The position numbers and the translations under genes are program-made. From Sarcophilus harrisii (Eukaryota; Chordata; Mammalia; Dasyuromorphia; Dasyuridae), in the NCBI RefSeq assembly GCF_902635505.1, contig NC_045427.1:520389665-520453664 (forward strand): 64,000 bases of DNA, in the 5' to 3' direction. Within the stretch, counting starts at the first letter, position 1. Each line of letters opens with the position of its first letter. Shown one piece after another: positions 1 through 12,420 of the stretch. Below the pieces are notes generated by a model that worked only from the letters and a program-made list of their open reading frames with translations, was not told where the DNA came from and did not search any database.

Positions 1-560
1 AACTCTGATAATGAAATTATTCTGGTTTACCCCTAACATTTGAATGTTCAAGGGTTTTCATATGCTTTCAGGTATTGATTGAGTTCTATTGGAGTGTTGG
101 GGTAGAAGGGCAGAATTTTCTTGTTGCTAGGAGACCTGGGTAAGAGCTTAGCAAGAAGGAAAGCTTAACTTTAAAAAAATCTACTCAACCCTTCTAATCA
201 TGAGCACTATTATTTTCTTGGAAAGAAGTTGTTGTATTTAGGAGCAAGAGTCCCTAGAGAGAATGTGGAAATTTCTATTGTTTATCACATACTGACTGTA
301 GATTTTGTCTACAGAGCACATACTTACCAGGAAAAAAAAAAAAAGATATTATCTCTATGGCAAGTTTTCACCTTATGACAAGAAGGAGATAAGACATGAA
401 GGAAGCCAGAAGTGACAGTGTACCAATATTGGTTATTCATTTGGGAATTCTTTCCGTATTTTGACTCTAATCTATATATACACATATCTAGCTCTCATCT
501 CCCTGTGTGTATTTACCATATATACATACACATATATATATATATATATATATATGTGTG

Positions 561-597
<37 letters not shown>

Positions 598-1940
598 GCA
601 TATATAAAAATATAAACTTACATGTTTGATGTTCTCCCACACGTAGATTTGTTTATATTCTTTTCTTTATATGATTTGGATAACAATGCTCCCTGCAGAC
701 CAAGAAAATATTTCTCCCTGTGACTTGAGTTTTGCTTGATGAGGGAGATGCATGCTTCTGTATCAATAGTCCAAGGATTTGTGATCATTGCACACAGTGT
801 GCAGAGCAGAATGGGTATCCCATAGTACCACAAGCCATTGGACAAGTATTCATTTAAAATCTCTTACTTTGTAAGACTGTCTTTTTACAGTGACATCTCT
901 CGCTTTGGTGAAAGACAAAAATTAAATACTCAAATGCTCTTGCATACTGTTCTAGTGAAACACATTTCATATTTAGTTCTTCCCTTTTCCCCATTCCAAT
1001 AAATAAAGAAATTGGAAGTTCTCATTACACCTCCTAGGCACTATTTGCCTTCCTTACCAGTGAAGAAATGCTGTCACATTGGCAGCTGTACTGTGAATAT
1101 GACTGAATTTTTTTGCAGAAAGGATACTTGATTGGATTTGCTGTTCCTAAAAGAAATGGAGACTCATGCTTTCATAGTTAGCAAGCAATGGAAACCCCAA
1201 CCAAGATTTTCTGGTAACATTAACTATGAGGAAGGTAACCCATCAAGTGAAAGTTTATAAAAAAGGAGCACATTTGGTGAGAGCCAAAAAAACACTGGGA
1301 TTAAAATAAGGCAACCTGGGTTATTCATTGTCTTGATAAATTTCCATGGCCATTACTGAGTAGTTTCTTGAAATAACTCTGAAGACTCTGATGAGTAAAA
1401 TTTATACAATACTGACTTAGAAGAAATAGTGAAGTGTAAGCAGAAATCCTTTCCTTACAATTAAGTATTGATCACTTTTTCTTACTACAAGAGGTATGGG
1501 TGAAGAGCAGCTAGCAGCTCTATATTATTTGTGAGAACAAGAGAGTAAAGGCTATTCAAGAGGCCAGCTTCCTCCTCTCTTCCAAAGCCTTAGTTTGAAA
1601 AGTTTTCCTACAGGTGAAAAAAGGGAATGAATCTTGACCTACCACCATACACAGCGTCCTGACCTTTTAAAGAATAATATTTGTTACATGTTGCCAGTGT
1701 TCAGATTTTTCTTTTTGTTTTTAGATTTTATTCTGTTTACTAGCTGTCTTTATGTAATCACTTTTTTCATGTTTGGGATTAGTCTCCTAATAAAACCCTC
1801 AAGTTCCAAGAAATATATAGAAAAGGCAAAACTTAATAAACATACACAAATATGTGTAATATATATGTGTATATATTACATACATATGTATATATAGCCT
1901 TATTTCACCTATTTGAGCACCTTTTTCTTTAATAAAAAAG
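1..1940 (+). other. No gene seen; possible 3' UTR of an upstream gene
   Basis: No exon with recognisable family sequence. AT-rich and mostly without clear interspersed repeats apart from the microsatellite at 472-612 and a small TA/TG-rich patch near 1855-1895. If 2889-2911 is a real gene end, this would be its 3' UTR, interrupted by a SINE at 1947. Confidence 0.3.
472..612. repeat. TA/TG microsatellite
   Basis: Alternating (TA)n with embedded TGTGTATGTG and ACATACACA units, about 140 bp. The open frame here (Tyr-Ile repeats) is an artefact. Confidence 0.9.
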
Positions 1941-1946
1941 TACCTA

Positions 1947-2170
1947 GGGGCAGCTAGGTGATGCAGTTGATAGAGCAACAGCCCTGAAATCAGGAGGACC
2001 TGGGTTCAAATTTGATCTCAGACACTTCCTAGCTGTGGGACCCTGGGCAATTGCCTGGGGGGTAGGGGGATGTATCTAACTGTGGAGAAAGAAAGCAATT
2101 GTCTTTACCAATAAAAGCTCAAATGAGATCATGAAGAATTGGACACAATTGAAAAACTGACCAAAAAAAA
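1947..2170 (+). mobile_element. Marsupial tRNA-derived SINE, full length
   Basis: Starts GGGGCAGCTAGGTGATGCAG, with B-box-like GGGTTCAAATT and the CTAGCTGTGGGACCCTGGGC core. The 3' part reads TGAGATCATGAAGAATTGGA, the RTE-like tail of the marsupial SINE family, and ends in A9. Family name (WSINE/MAR type) is tentative. Confidence 0.85.
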
Positions 2171-2888
2171 ATTTCCCTACTCCAAATTCAGTGCTAAGGA
2201 TGCTTATTAATGAAATCATACCAATTAGCATGTGAAGTTGCTAAATATGATTAAAGTCATTATGCCAGTACAAAATATGTTTTCCTTGGGAATAGGAACA
2301 TTAGAGAATTGATAATTTCAGAAGATTGGCTGCTAATAGCATAATACCACAAGATTGGTTACTTATATCTAGAAGCCCATCTACCTAACCCATGAACTTG
2401 GAAAACAGACGAGGCCAGGACTAGTCCTGAGGAAAATCTGAAGGAAAGTTCTGTTGTGACAAAGGGAGAATATCAGTGTCATATAACAAAGACATAAAAA
2501 GAACCCTCTTCCACCTCAACTCCCAGCTCAGAATATTGGGATAATTTCGTACAAATTTTGCCTTCCCAATTTCCTTTTGGTTCCCTGACTGTCAGAACAT
2601 GTGTATACTATTTCCAAAGTGATAAGTTCTACAGATCTTCAGAATAAAGAAACAATAGTGTTTTGCTTAATTTTATTTTTTTCTCTTGTAGTTCAGCACA
2701 ATTAGAATTCAGGTGTTTAATTTTAGAACATAAAGTGCCTGCTGTTTTAAGCATTGACTTGTATTAACAGAATTGCATGTCTCACTCCAGTAAGTTTATG
2801 GGTTTCCCCATTTCTAGATACATGGCTTTTAATCATGTAAAGTGGAAACGTTAGTTTTGTTGTGTTTTATTACAGATCCTTTTGTTGG

Positions 2889-2911
2889 AATAAAGATGCT
2901 GCTAAAATAAA
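2889..2911 (+). terminator. Paired poly(A) signals, likely end of an upstream gene
   Basis: Two AATAAA hexamers (2889-2894 and 2906-2911) lie in repeat-poor sequence, followed by a T-rich element. The preceding 250 bp look like a 3' UTR end. In human, DPP8 lies directly upstream of IGDCC4 in the same orientation, so DPP8 is the first candidate. No coding sequence supports this. Confidence 0.4.
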
Positions 2912-2919
2912 TTGAATTA

Positions 2920-3270
2920 AATGTTTCTCCCCCACCCCATTTTAAACAATTTTATTGATTTAATAGTTTGTATTTAAGGATGAAATTAAATCTCTAGTTT
3001 CAGCCTTCAAAAGTAACATTGTGAGATTAGAAGAGAGAGAAAGAGATCACTTTGTGAAGAATTACACAGCTTTTTAAATATTAAAATTAGTCAAATCTCT
3101 CACGTTAATTAAAGTGTCGAAGCCTAGAGGGAGATGTACAGTGTTGCTTTCAAGCTACAAATTGTTGCTTTCAAATTTCAAATTGTTCTTGCAAACCACC
3201 AGCTGGTGCTACTAAACAAAGAAAGATCTGCTTTAGAAATCATTGGGCAAAACTGTGTTTGTAAAAGCAT
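2920..3270. other. AT-rich, no feature recognised
   Basis: No gene, clear repeat family or motif recognised between the putative upstream gene end and the SINE at 3273. Confidence 0.4.
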
Positions 3271-3272
3271 CC

Positions 3273-3440
3273 TGATACGGTGGAAAGAGCCCTGGTTTTG
3301 GATCCAGAGAACCTGGTTGGATTCCTAGTTCTGCCACTTTATGACTTTGAGCAAGGCACTTAGCCTCTCTAGGCCTTAGTTTCCTCCTCAGTAAAATGAA
3401 AAGATTGGATTATAATTTCCATTCCTGTGATTTCACTTAT
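3273..3440 (+). mobile_element. MIR/THER-type CORE-SINE
   Basis: Diverged: GATACGGTGGAAAGAGC, then GAGCAAGGCACTTAGCCTCT and TTTCCTCCTCAGTAAAATG, the MIR order on the + strand. Confidence 0.75.
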
Positions 3441-3699
3441 CATCTCTATTTAGTTGAGTCACAAACTATATCCAGCTATTCAATCTCAAGGATTATCCAA
3501 CAGAGATCTCTGTTTCAGAATATTTCAGGCATCCATGTTCAATGTCAATATTTTCCAAGTTTAACTCATCTTCAGAAAACCTATTTCCCTTTCCTAATTT
3601 TTGTTTATGTTAAAAGCTGTCATCCATCAAGTGACCTAGCATTATTTAACTTTAGCACCTTTGATTTGCCTTTCAAACAATCATCTGCCAAATTTTGTT

Positions 3700-4380
3700 A
3701 ATTCTACCTCCACAATACCGCTTAACTATCTAATTTCTGTTGCTGATACTTAAAGTTGTCATTTCTTCTTTCCTGGACTATTTCATTATCCTTTTAACCT
3801 TTATGCTTCTAGTCTTCATCCTCCAGTCAATCTACTGCCCAGATAATATTTATCATGTACCACAATGTTGGCCTCAAAACTTACAAGGGCTTCAGTTGTC
3901 TACTAAATTAAAAATAGTCTTTACTCCTGGCTTTCAAGAGTTTCCACAATATAGATCATATATACCTTTTATGTTCTACCTTGTATTTTTCTAAGTTCTG
4001 CTTTTCAGGTAATCAGAACTACTGTTTATTCTCCATACTTTTCTTCATGTCTTTTAATAACTTTGCTTTTTCTCATGCTTTAAGTAGACTCTTGCTTTTC
4101 ATCTGCTGAAATCCTTTTCTTCATGATCCATTTCCTTCCAGATCAAATCTTGCATCTCAACATTTTCATGTTGATTCTTTCCTCAAATAACTAGATCTTT
4201 TGCACTCCTTGCACTTTTCAGTTATATTTGTATTGGAGTAATTCTTGTCTTAATTCTTGTCTTGCCTCCATTTTCCATTAAATAGTGAACTCCTTGGGAG
4301 CTCATCTCTCTTTATATCCACAGTGCCTTGCTTAAGTCATGCTTACTCACAATCATGCTTAATATTTGTTGAATTAAGAA
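3700..4380 (+). mobile_element. L2 LINE fragment
   Basis: L2-type 3' region: TTTCCTGGACTATTTCATTA, later GTGAACTCCTTGGGAGCTCA and a 3' end AATATTTGTTGAATTAAGAA. Old and heavily diverged; open frames in it are not genes. Confidence 0.7.
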
Positions 4381-4699
4381 TCAATTCCCATGAATTCTAC
4401 CTTTGGTGGAACTAGAGGATCAGAATAGAATAATAAAAGGGAAGCTCACCAACCTCATTCTAGGAAGATTAAACCCTATTGAACTATCACTTCAGTTTGG
4501 TGTTACAAAGAAGTTACGCCCACATTTCCAAGTTGCTCCCCAACTCTGTTGCAGAAAAAACACTGACCTGTATTAGGGAAGGGAATTTTTTCACTTGGTA
4601 CTTAACTATGTTAGGGAATTTAGAGATCCAATACTTGTTTGTTTCCCAGAAATAATCCTCCTTAATTTGAAAATATAGTCTGCTTTCAAGTAATCCTTG

Positions 4700-6180
4700 A
4701 ACACATCAAAGGATTTCAAAGTTGGAAGGGATCTCAGAGTCCAACCCATACCTGAACAAGAATTCCATCTACAAAATACCAGACATGTGTTGAATCAGCC
4801 TTTGCTTTACTTGAAGGTTTCCTATGAGGAGGAACCTACTACCTTCTAAGGCAGTCTATTCCACTTCTGGATAGCTCTATTTTTTTGTTTTACCATAAAT
4901 AAAATCACATTTAATTAATTTTTAAAAGCTTTTTATTTACAAAACATATGCATGAGTAATTTTTCAACATTGACCCTTGCAAAACCTTCTGTTCCAAATT
5001 TTTCTCTTCTTCCCCCCATCCTCTCCCCTAGATGGCAGGTAGTCCAATACATTTTAAATATATTAAAAATATTCGTTAAATCCAATATATGTATAAATAT
5101 TTATAGTTATCTTGCTGCACAAGAAAAATTGGATCAAGAAGGAAAAAAAAACATGAGAAAGAAAACAAAATGCAAGCAAACAACCACAGAAGAGTGAAAA
5201 TGCTATATTGAAGTTCACACTCAGTTCCCACAGTCCTCTCTCTGGGTGTAGATGGCTCTCTTCATCACTGAACAATTGGAATTGGTTTGAATCATCTCAT
5301 TGTTGAACAGAACCACATCCATCAAAATTGATCATATCATATCTTCTTGTTGCTGTGTATAATCTCCTGATTCTGCTCATTTCACTTAGCACCAGTTCAT
5401 GTAAGTCTCACCTGGACTCTCTGAAATTATCCTGCTGGTTGTTTCTTACAGAACAATAATATTCTATTAACATTCATATACCACAGTTTATTCAGTCATT
5501 TTCCAAATGATGGGCATCCATTTTGTTTCCAGTTTCTAGCCACTACAAAAAGGGCTGCCACAAACATTTTTGCACATATAGGTCCCTTTCTCTCCTTTAA
5601 GATCTCTTTGGAATATAAGGCCAGTAGAAACACTGCTGGTTCAAAGGGTATGCCCAGTTTGATAATTTTTTGAGCATGGTTCCAAATTGAATAGCTCTAA
5701 TTTTTAAGAGAGACTTTGTTTCTGTCACAAAATTTAAATTTATCTCTTTGTAACTTCTATCCAGTATTCTCAGTTCTTCCCTCTAGAATCATACACGAGC
5801 ACAATCCCTCTTTCAAGTGACGCATCTTCAAATACTAGAAGGAATGTATCATATTTCTCCTGAGTTGTCTATTCCCTAGGCTACATCTCCCCAGTTCCTT
5901 CAACTGATCATCATACTATTTTCATCTGGATGCCCTCCAGCTTGTCAATGCCCTTTGTAATACATGGTACCTAGAGCTAAGTATATTACAATTAAATGTG
6001 CACTACCTGGTACCTTCACTTAGTTGCAATAATCTTTTTCCTGGAAGTCCAAGGTCACAATTTATTGTCAGCTATATAACACTCAGTTTTAAGTTTTAAA
6101 TTCATTTAAACCCATAGATCATTTTCAAAGTGAGTATCTTATACTTTTTCCCTCCTTTTGCATTGGGAAACTGAATTAAT
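4700..6180 (-). mobile_element. CR1/L3-like LINE, split by an L1
   Basis: Left part (to 4870) has TTGGAAGGGATCTCAGAGTC and GGCAGTCTATTCCACTTCTG. The right part (from 5701) continues with TCTATCCAGTATTCTCAG, CTCCCCAGTTCCTTCAACTG and CCCTCCAGCTTGTCAATGCC. These are in the order expected for a CR1-type 3' region read in reverse. Exact family is uncertain. Confidence 0.6.
4881..5690 (-). mobile_element. L1 3' end inserted in the CR1-like LINE
   Basis: Reverse marsupial L1 3' UTR and ORF2 end (GGAAACTGGAAACAAAATGG on the - strand). Flanked by near-identical copies of ATAGCTCTA(A)T at 4871 and 5691, read as the target-site duplication. 5'-truncated, about 0.8 kb. Confidence 0.85.
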
Positions 6181-6278
6181 AGGCTTTTATTTCTTTTCAC
6201 TACTAACCCTCTCCTGGAAAAAGAAAAAGTCCTTGTATTAAATATGCACAGGCAAACAAAACAAATTCCCTTACTGGC

Positions 6279-6279
<1 letters not shown>

Positions 6280-6312
<33 letters not shown>
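6280..6312. repeat. (TG)n microsatellite
   Basis: About 16 TG units. Confidence 0.95.
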
Positions 6313-6313
<1 letters not shown>

Positions 6314-6344
6314 TCAGAATTCTTGAGTCTTTAAAAAATATTTA

Positions 6345-7020
6345 TTTCACTGGGCTTATATCTCAAAAAGATACTAAAGAAGGGAAAGAGCTCTCCCTGT
6401 ATGTGCCAAAATGTTTGTGGCAGCCCTTTTTGTGGTGGCTAGAAACTGGAAAATGAATGGATGCCCATCAATTGGAGAATGGTTGAGTAAATTGTGGTAT
6501 ATGAATGTTATGGAATATTATTGTTCTGTAAGAAATGACCAGCAGGATGAATAGAGAGAGACTTGGAAAGATTTACAGGAACTGATGCTGAGTGAAATGA
6601 GCAGAAACAGGAGATCATTATACACTTATCATATATAACAACTATACTGTACGAGGATATATTCTGATGGAAGTGGATTTCTTCAACAAAGAGAAGATCT
6701 AATTCAGTTCCAGTTGATCAATGATGGACAGAATCAGCTATACCCAGAGAAGGAACACTGGGAAATGAGTGTAAACTTCTCAGGTTATTTTTACCTTCTG
6801 AATCCAATTCTTCCTGTGCAACAAGAGAACTGTTCGGTTCTGCACACATATATTATATCTAGGATATACTATAACATATTTAACATGTATAGGACTGCTT
6901 GTCATCTAGGGAAGAGGGTGGAGGGAGGGAAGGGAAAAGTTGGAACAGAAGTGAGTACAAGGGATAATGTAAAAAATTACTCATGCATATGTACTATCAA
7001 TAAAAAGTTATTTTAAAAAG
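6345..7020 (+). mobile_element. L1 3' end, 5'-truncated
   Basis: Marsupial L1 ORF2 end and 3' UTR: AATGTTTGTGGCAGCCCTTT, GATGCCCATCAATTGGAGAA, GAGGGTGGAGGGAGGGAAGG polypurine, then AATAAAAAGTTATT and an A-rich tail. Low divergence within the family suggests it is among the younger copies here. Confidence 0.9.
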
Positions 7021-7189
7021 AAAAAAGAAAATTATTTAGTTTTTACAATTTTATTATACTAAAAATTGTTCTCCTGGATTTGACCTGCATTAGTTCATAA
7101 AGTTTTCATAAATCTCTGAAACTGTCCTTTTTATCATTTCATCATTGTATTCATATACTATAATGTGTTCAGCTATTATTTAATTAGTG

Positions 7190-10000
7190 CCCTCTTAAGT
7201 TTTCAAAAGTTTGCTGCTACCAAAAAAAAAAAGCTTCTATAAAATGTTTTTGTACAGGGAATCCTTTTATTATTTCTTTGATCTCTTTGGAGTAGACCTG
7301 GTAGTGGTATCACTAGATCAAAGGATATGCACAGTTTGGTAACTTTTGGGACATATTTCTGCATTGTTTGCCAGAATGGCTGTACCAATTCATAGCTCCA
7401 TAAAGAGTACATCAATCACTTTTTTTTTTTTAACGCAATCTAAAGGGTGTAAGTGAACCTTCAGAATTACTAATGTTCACTTGTTTATCATTGATTAGGA
7501 GAATTTTCTCATGTGACTCAAAATGGCTTGGATTTCCTACCTTGATAATTGCTTTATCATATTCCCTTAACAATTTGTCATTTAGAGAAATCTGAATCAG
7601 TTCTTTACGTATCTTCAAAATATAACCTCTATCAGTGAGACCTGCTATAGAGATTTTTTCCTTGTTACTTATTTTCCCCTTCTATTCTTAATTGCATTGA
7701 ATTTGCATAAAACATTTTTAATTTTATGTAATCAAAATTGTCCATTTTATCTTCTGTGATACTCTCTGACTCTTGTTTGATCATGATTTCTTTTCCTATC
7801 CATAAATCTGAAAGGTAATTTCTTCTTTGTTCTTCTAATTTCTTTATGATGTCACCTTGAGATCACATATCCATTTGAAGCTTGTCTTGGTATATGTTAT
7901 AAAATGTTGGTTTCTACCTACTTTTCCCCAGATTGCTTCCCTGTTTTACCAGGAGTTTTTGTTGAAGAGTGAATACACAGTAGGTCTTGTTTGTTTGTTT
8001 ATTACAAAGATGGGTGTTATATAGAGTATTCCAAAAGTTTTAGTGCAGTTTTGAGCTAACTTAATATTTAATATTGTGCCCTAAGTTTTTCTTGCATCTA
8101 TTAATATCATATTACTTTTATTCTTGTTACTAATGTAGCTGATTAAATGTAAGGTGTTCCTAATATTGAACCAACCTTGCATTCCTAGTAAAAATTCAAC
8201 TTGATGATACTATGTAATCTTTATGGTATATTGCTATCATCTCTCTGTTAATGTTATTTAAAATGTTTATATCAATATTCATTAGGAATGTTAGTCTATA
8301 GTTTTCTTTATTTGGACTCTCTGATTTACATAATAAGACTACATTTATATTATAAAAAGAATTTGACAATGTCACTTCATTTCCTATTTTTACAGTTTGT
8401 ATATATATAGGACTAATTGTTCTTTGAATGTTTGATAAAATTGTACTATAACTATAGCTCATCCTAGGTTTTTTTTTTCTTTAGAAGTTCATTTAAGGCA
8501 TGTTTAACTTCTCCCCCCCCCCCCAAGATTGAATTGTTTAAATTCTCCATTTCTTGTTTTTTAATATAAGAATTTTATGTTTTTGCAAAGTTTTGTCACT
8601 TTGCAAAGTTGTCAATTTTATTGCAGATAGTTGGGCAAATACTTTTTTTAAAAATAATTTCTTTTAAATTTTTTATTAACATTTTTTTCAATTGCATTTA
8701 AAACACTTTTAAAAGTTTCAAAAACTTTTGAGTCCAGACTCTCTCCTTTATCCTCACTCCAAAAACATTATACAAACATTATACATTATACAAAACATTT
8801 TCATAAAAGTCTGTTATTCCATATCAAGTTAATTTTTAAGCATTTCAGTGATCCTTTGTTTATAATTTCTATTTCATTGTGGTCAGTAAAGGATGTTTTT
8901 AAATATCTCTTCTTTTATCCATTCATTCTTATTACATAGTCAGTTTTTGTAAAGATGCCATGCACAGCTGAAAAATATGTGTATTCCTTTCTATTCTTAT
9001 TTGATAACTGCCAAAGAATGTATCTAACTTCTCAGAAAATCTGTTCAGGTTTTAACTTTCTTCTTGTTTAGTTAGATTTTTTCTTAATTTTCTTCTCATT
9101 TATTTTTTAGTTAGATTTGTCTAGTTGTGAAAGGAGTATATTTCTCCCTGTAATTCATGTAACATTTTACTTTATGCATTATATGCTATGCCATTTTAGA
9201 AGGAGGGACAGTGTATGTATTTATAGATACAGGTATAGGTACCTATACATATGTGAATGTGTGCATAGTATTGAAATTAATTCATTGTTTATGGTATTTT
9301 TCACCAACATGTAGTTTCCCTGTTTTTTAGTCATATCTATTTTTGTTATTTCCTTGTCTGAGATCATGATCATTATTCTGCTTTTTGGGTGGTGATGTTT
9401 TGTTTTGTTTTTTAAGTTAAATTGGAGCATAAGTGATTTTTATCCAGCTCTTTATTTAAATTTTAGAGAATCTTTGTTTCAAATATATTTCTTGTAAATA
9501 ACATATTGTTGAATTCTGCTTTGTTATCTTCTTCCATTCCATGGGTGAGTTCATCCCATACACATTCAGTTATGATCATTTATTGTGTGTTTTCTTCTAT
9601 CCTAATCCTTTATATTTTTTCATCTCTTTATTCTTTACATAGAAGAAGAGGGTCATGGGTGAGAGGCATAATAAGCAGCATCAATACTTTACGCTTAATA
9701 TAACTAGCCTTTGTTCTTCTTTCATTTTTATCTTTCCTTCACCTAGACCCCAATCAGAAGTTCTTACACTTTCTTTTTTTTCCCCCTTTTAAACTCTTAT
9801 TCACAATGTCTCCCCTCCAAGATTTAAGTTTGTTTGTCTTATTACTAAACCTTAGTATTAATAAAAAGTAATAATAACCATTTCCCTCTCTTCCCTCCTG
9901 TTTCCTTGTTGAGTTAAATACATTTCTACAACAAAGTCTGTGTGGGTTGATGGTGTGTATTCCACCTACCCCCAGGTCATTGAACCTGATTCTGCCCCTG
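7190..10000 (-). mobile_element. Degraded L1, ORF2 and 5' part, reverse
   Basis: Nearly 3 kb of reverse L1 ORF2 in pieces: 3' end at 7200-7430, reverse transcriptase region near 8150-8500, endonuclease region near 9100-9600. Includes AGTTTCCCTGTTTTTTAG-like and CATCCCATACACATTCAGTT words typical of L1 read backwards. No intact frame. A C13 run lies at about 8511-8524. Confidence 0.75.
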
Positions 10001-10440
10001 GCCCCACAGTCATCATTGGGGGAAGGGGGAACCCCTGTGGAAATGGAACCGCTCATCCTTAGTAAGCACCCACCACTCACTACTTACCTAAAGTAGTGAG
10101 TCACCTTGCTCAGTTATTAAAACACTCTGTGTCAAGCAAGTCAAACCATTGCAGCTCCTTGTGTCCCAACCTTTCTCTAGCCCTGACCCTACTGCCAGCT
10201 TAGTCTCTGTACCCGTTATCCAAAGAAGCAACTGGATGGAGAGGCGGCTTGGTAGCTGTGTCCTGTTCAGTCACAGCAGCAAAGACCTGAAAAAGAGAAT
10301 TCTTCCTGCCAGTTTTTGGCATTGCAGAGACTGATAGAATGGAAATCACGTTGAAGAAGATGTATGACTTTGAAAACTTTATTAGATAAACTCTTTACCT
10401 CAGAACCTAAGTACTAGGGGCCTTTCCTTTGGATGTACAG
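10001..10440. other. No gene seen; short hairpin
   Basis: No family recognised. Contains an 11-bp inverted repeat with a 5-nt loop at 10075-10101. Confidence 0.4.
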
Positions 10441-11060
10441 CAAAGACCTCTCCTCACTTTAGAATGGGAACTTCTTGAGAGCAGCATTGTCTGTCTATTT
10501 TTGTTCCCAGCCTTCAGCACAGTGCTTCATATACAGTAAACATCCATGGACCCATGCATGTATGCATTTTCTAGATAGCAAAGAACCTGAGTTCTAATCC
10601 CGCTTCTAGAATGAACCTGTGTGATCTTGGACAGACACCTAACTTTTCTGGCTTCAATTACCTCTTATACAAAATGAGGAACTTAGATTGGGTGATCTCT
10701 GGGATAATCTACAGTTCTAGTCTCTTGTGATTCTAGACTATATCAGAGAAATATGTTTTCTCCAGAATGCTCTCCAATCTTATACCTTTTCAAATCCTAC
10801 CTTCAAGGATCGGCTCAAGTACAATTATCTCCTCCATGAAGCCTTCCCTGACTACTCCAGCCTTTTGCATTCCTTTTGAACAAAAACCGCAACTCTATTT
10901 TTCACAATTCAATTTAATATTTTTATATATTTAGTATTTTTAGTATTATTATATATATTTAGTATATTTAGTATTTTTCTCTCCAATCATATTTTAAACT
11001 TCTTAAGGATTGAACTTTGTCCTTATCTTTTGACAATGCCTGGCTGTTAATAGGAACTGT
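10440..11060 (+). mobile_element. L2 fragments with a MIR-type SINE
   Basis: L2 3' end at 10455-10560 (AACTTCTTGAGAGCAGCATT, CAGCACAGTGCTTCATATAC), MIR-like SINE at about 10570-10735, then L2 again at 10780-11060 (TTCAAGGATCGGCTCAAGTA, ATGAAGCCTTCCCTGACTAC). Confidence 0.7.
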
Positions 11061-11269
11061 TTTATCATTGGAAATAAGATTAAAGATGCATTACTATCTG
11101 CTTTATCTCTATACTCTATCTTACACCATGGGGCCTTTCCTCTGGACTTATAGTAGAAATCTCTTCTCATTTTAGAATGTGAGTTTCTTGAGTGCAGAAA
11201 TAAATGACTCCTAAATACTTATTTAAAATTAAATTGGTCCTTAGGAGGGGAGAATGACCTATTTAAGAC

Positions 11270-11660
11270 CACCATCCCCTTTCCAGTTCCAACTCATCCT
11301 CCTCCAGGGCCTTTGAAGGCTGATGGTTGGGGAAGGAAGGGGCGTTCCTTGGGAGGTATTTACCCTCATCTCCAGCCTGAGTGAAGGGGGCTGACATCAG
11401 AGTGACTCAGATGACAGATGTATGTATCAGATCACCTATCTGTCACAGAGAAAACTAAATTTCTCTAGACATTAAGCAGTTAGGACCTTATCCTTGACAC
11501 AATTAAGGATGAGATTTAATTGTTCTCCAGCTTCATTTGAGGCATCGAATTAGTCAAAGCAATGGGGATATCCAGAGACTAATATTTCTCTAACTCCCAG
11601 GGCAGTGACTTCAAAAAGGTTCTCTGGGAGTTAGCTACCAAAGAGAGGGGAGCCATAGAC
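11270..11660. other. Repeat-poor block, possible regulatory element
   Basis: No repeat family recognised. Carries TGACTCAG (AP-1/MAF-like), repeated ATGACAGATG and CTGTCA (MEIS/TGIF-like) words and an 11-bp inverted repeat at 11590-11600/11634-11644. About 10.5 kb upstream of IGDCC4. Conservation is not testable here. Confidence 0.35.
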
Positions 11661-11894
11661 CAATTTTTTTTTAATAGTTTAATTTATGCCTTTTGGTTTT
11701 AGGGCATAGTCATTCCTGGATATATTCTCCCCTCCCGTCCCCCCCCCCACCCCCCACTGATTCATGTGATCCTTCCCTTGCACCAAACAAAAATAAATAG
11801 TTAAAGCCAGCTGATAGTAACTGAATTTGACATAGTATACAACTTTCCACATCAATAATTCCTTGACTTTCCTTATTTTCTCTAGAGACGACTG

Positions 11895-12155
11895 GTGGTT
11901 CAATAACTCTAGAGTGCTAGAGTTAGAATTAGGAAGAATGAATTCTAATAAAAAATTCTGACACCACTTTGTGTGAGCTTGGGCAAGTCATTTGATCTCT
12001 GTTTACCTCAGTTTACTCAACTGTTTAATTAAAAAAAAAAAACCTGTAATATTAGCACCTAACTCACAGGCTTATAAGGGTCAAGTGAGATATTCTTAAA
12101 TTACCTGACATAGCACCTGGTACATAGTAAATGTGATATAAATACTTATTCCCTT
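11895..12155 (+). mobile_element. MIR-type CORE-SINE
   Basis: GAGCTTGGGCAAGTCATTTG, CCTCAGTTTACTCAACTG, then TGACATAGCACCTGGTACAT and a 3' end near ATAAATACTTATTCCC. Confidence 0.8.
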
Positions 12156-12224
12156 CCTTCTCTCTGGGATTGATATTGGTCATTATAATTATATGGCCTT
12201 CAGCTTCATTTTAATTTAGGGATG

Positions 12225-12420
12225 ATGGTATATATAATATTCAGTTTTGTATACTGCTTTTCAGGTTCTGCTTTACTTCACTCTATTGTCATAAAAGTGT
12301 TACAAAAACTCTGAATTCTTTATATTCCTAATTTCTTATTGCACAGTATTATTCCAGTGCATGCATATGTAATCATTTGTTTAGCCATTCTCCACCTGAG
12401 AGTTTCCAAGTGAAAAGGAA
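12225..12420 (-). mobile_element. Short L1 3' fragment, reverse
   Basis: TTGCACAGTATTATTCCAGT and TTTAGCCATTCTCCACCTGA match the reverse of the L1 ORF2 tail. Diverged. Confidence 0.55.

Noticed and set aside
1947-2030. tRNA gene
   Set aside because: A/B-box-like sequence belongs to a tRNA-derived SINE with a 3' tail, not a functional tRNA.
9754-10080. 108-aa frame on the - strand
   Set aside because: Half of it overlaps degraded L1; no recognisable protein and no promoter or splice support.
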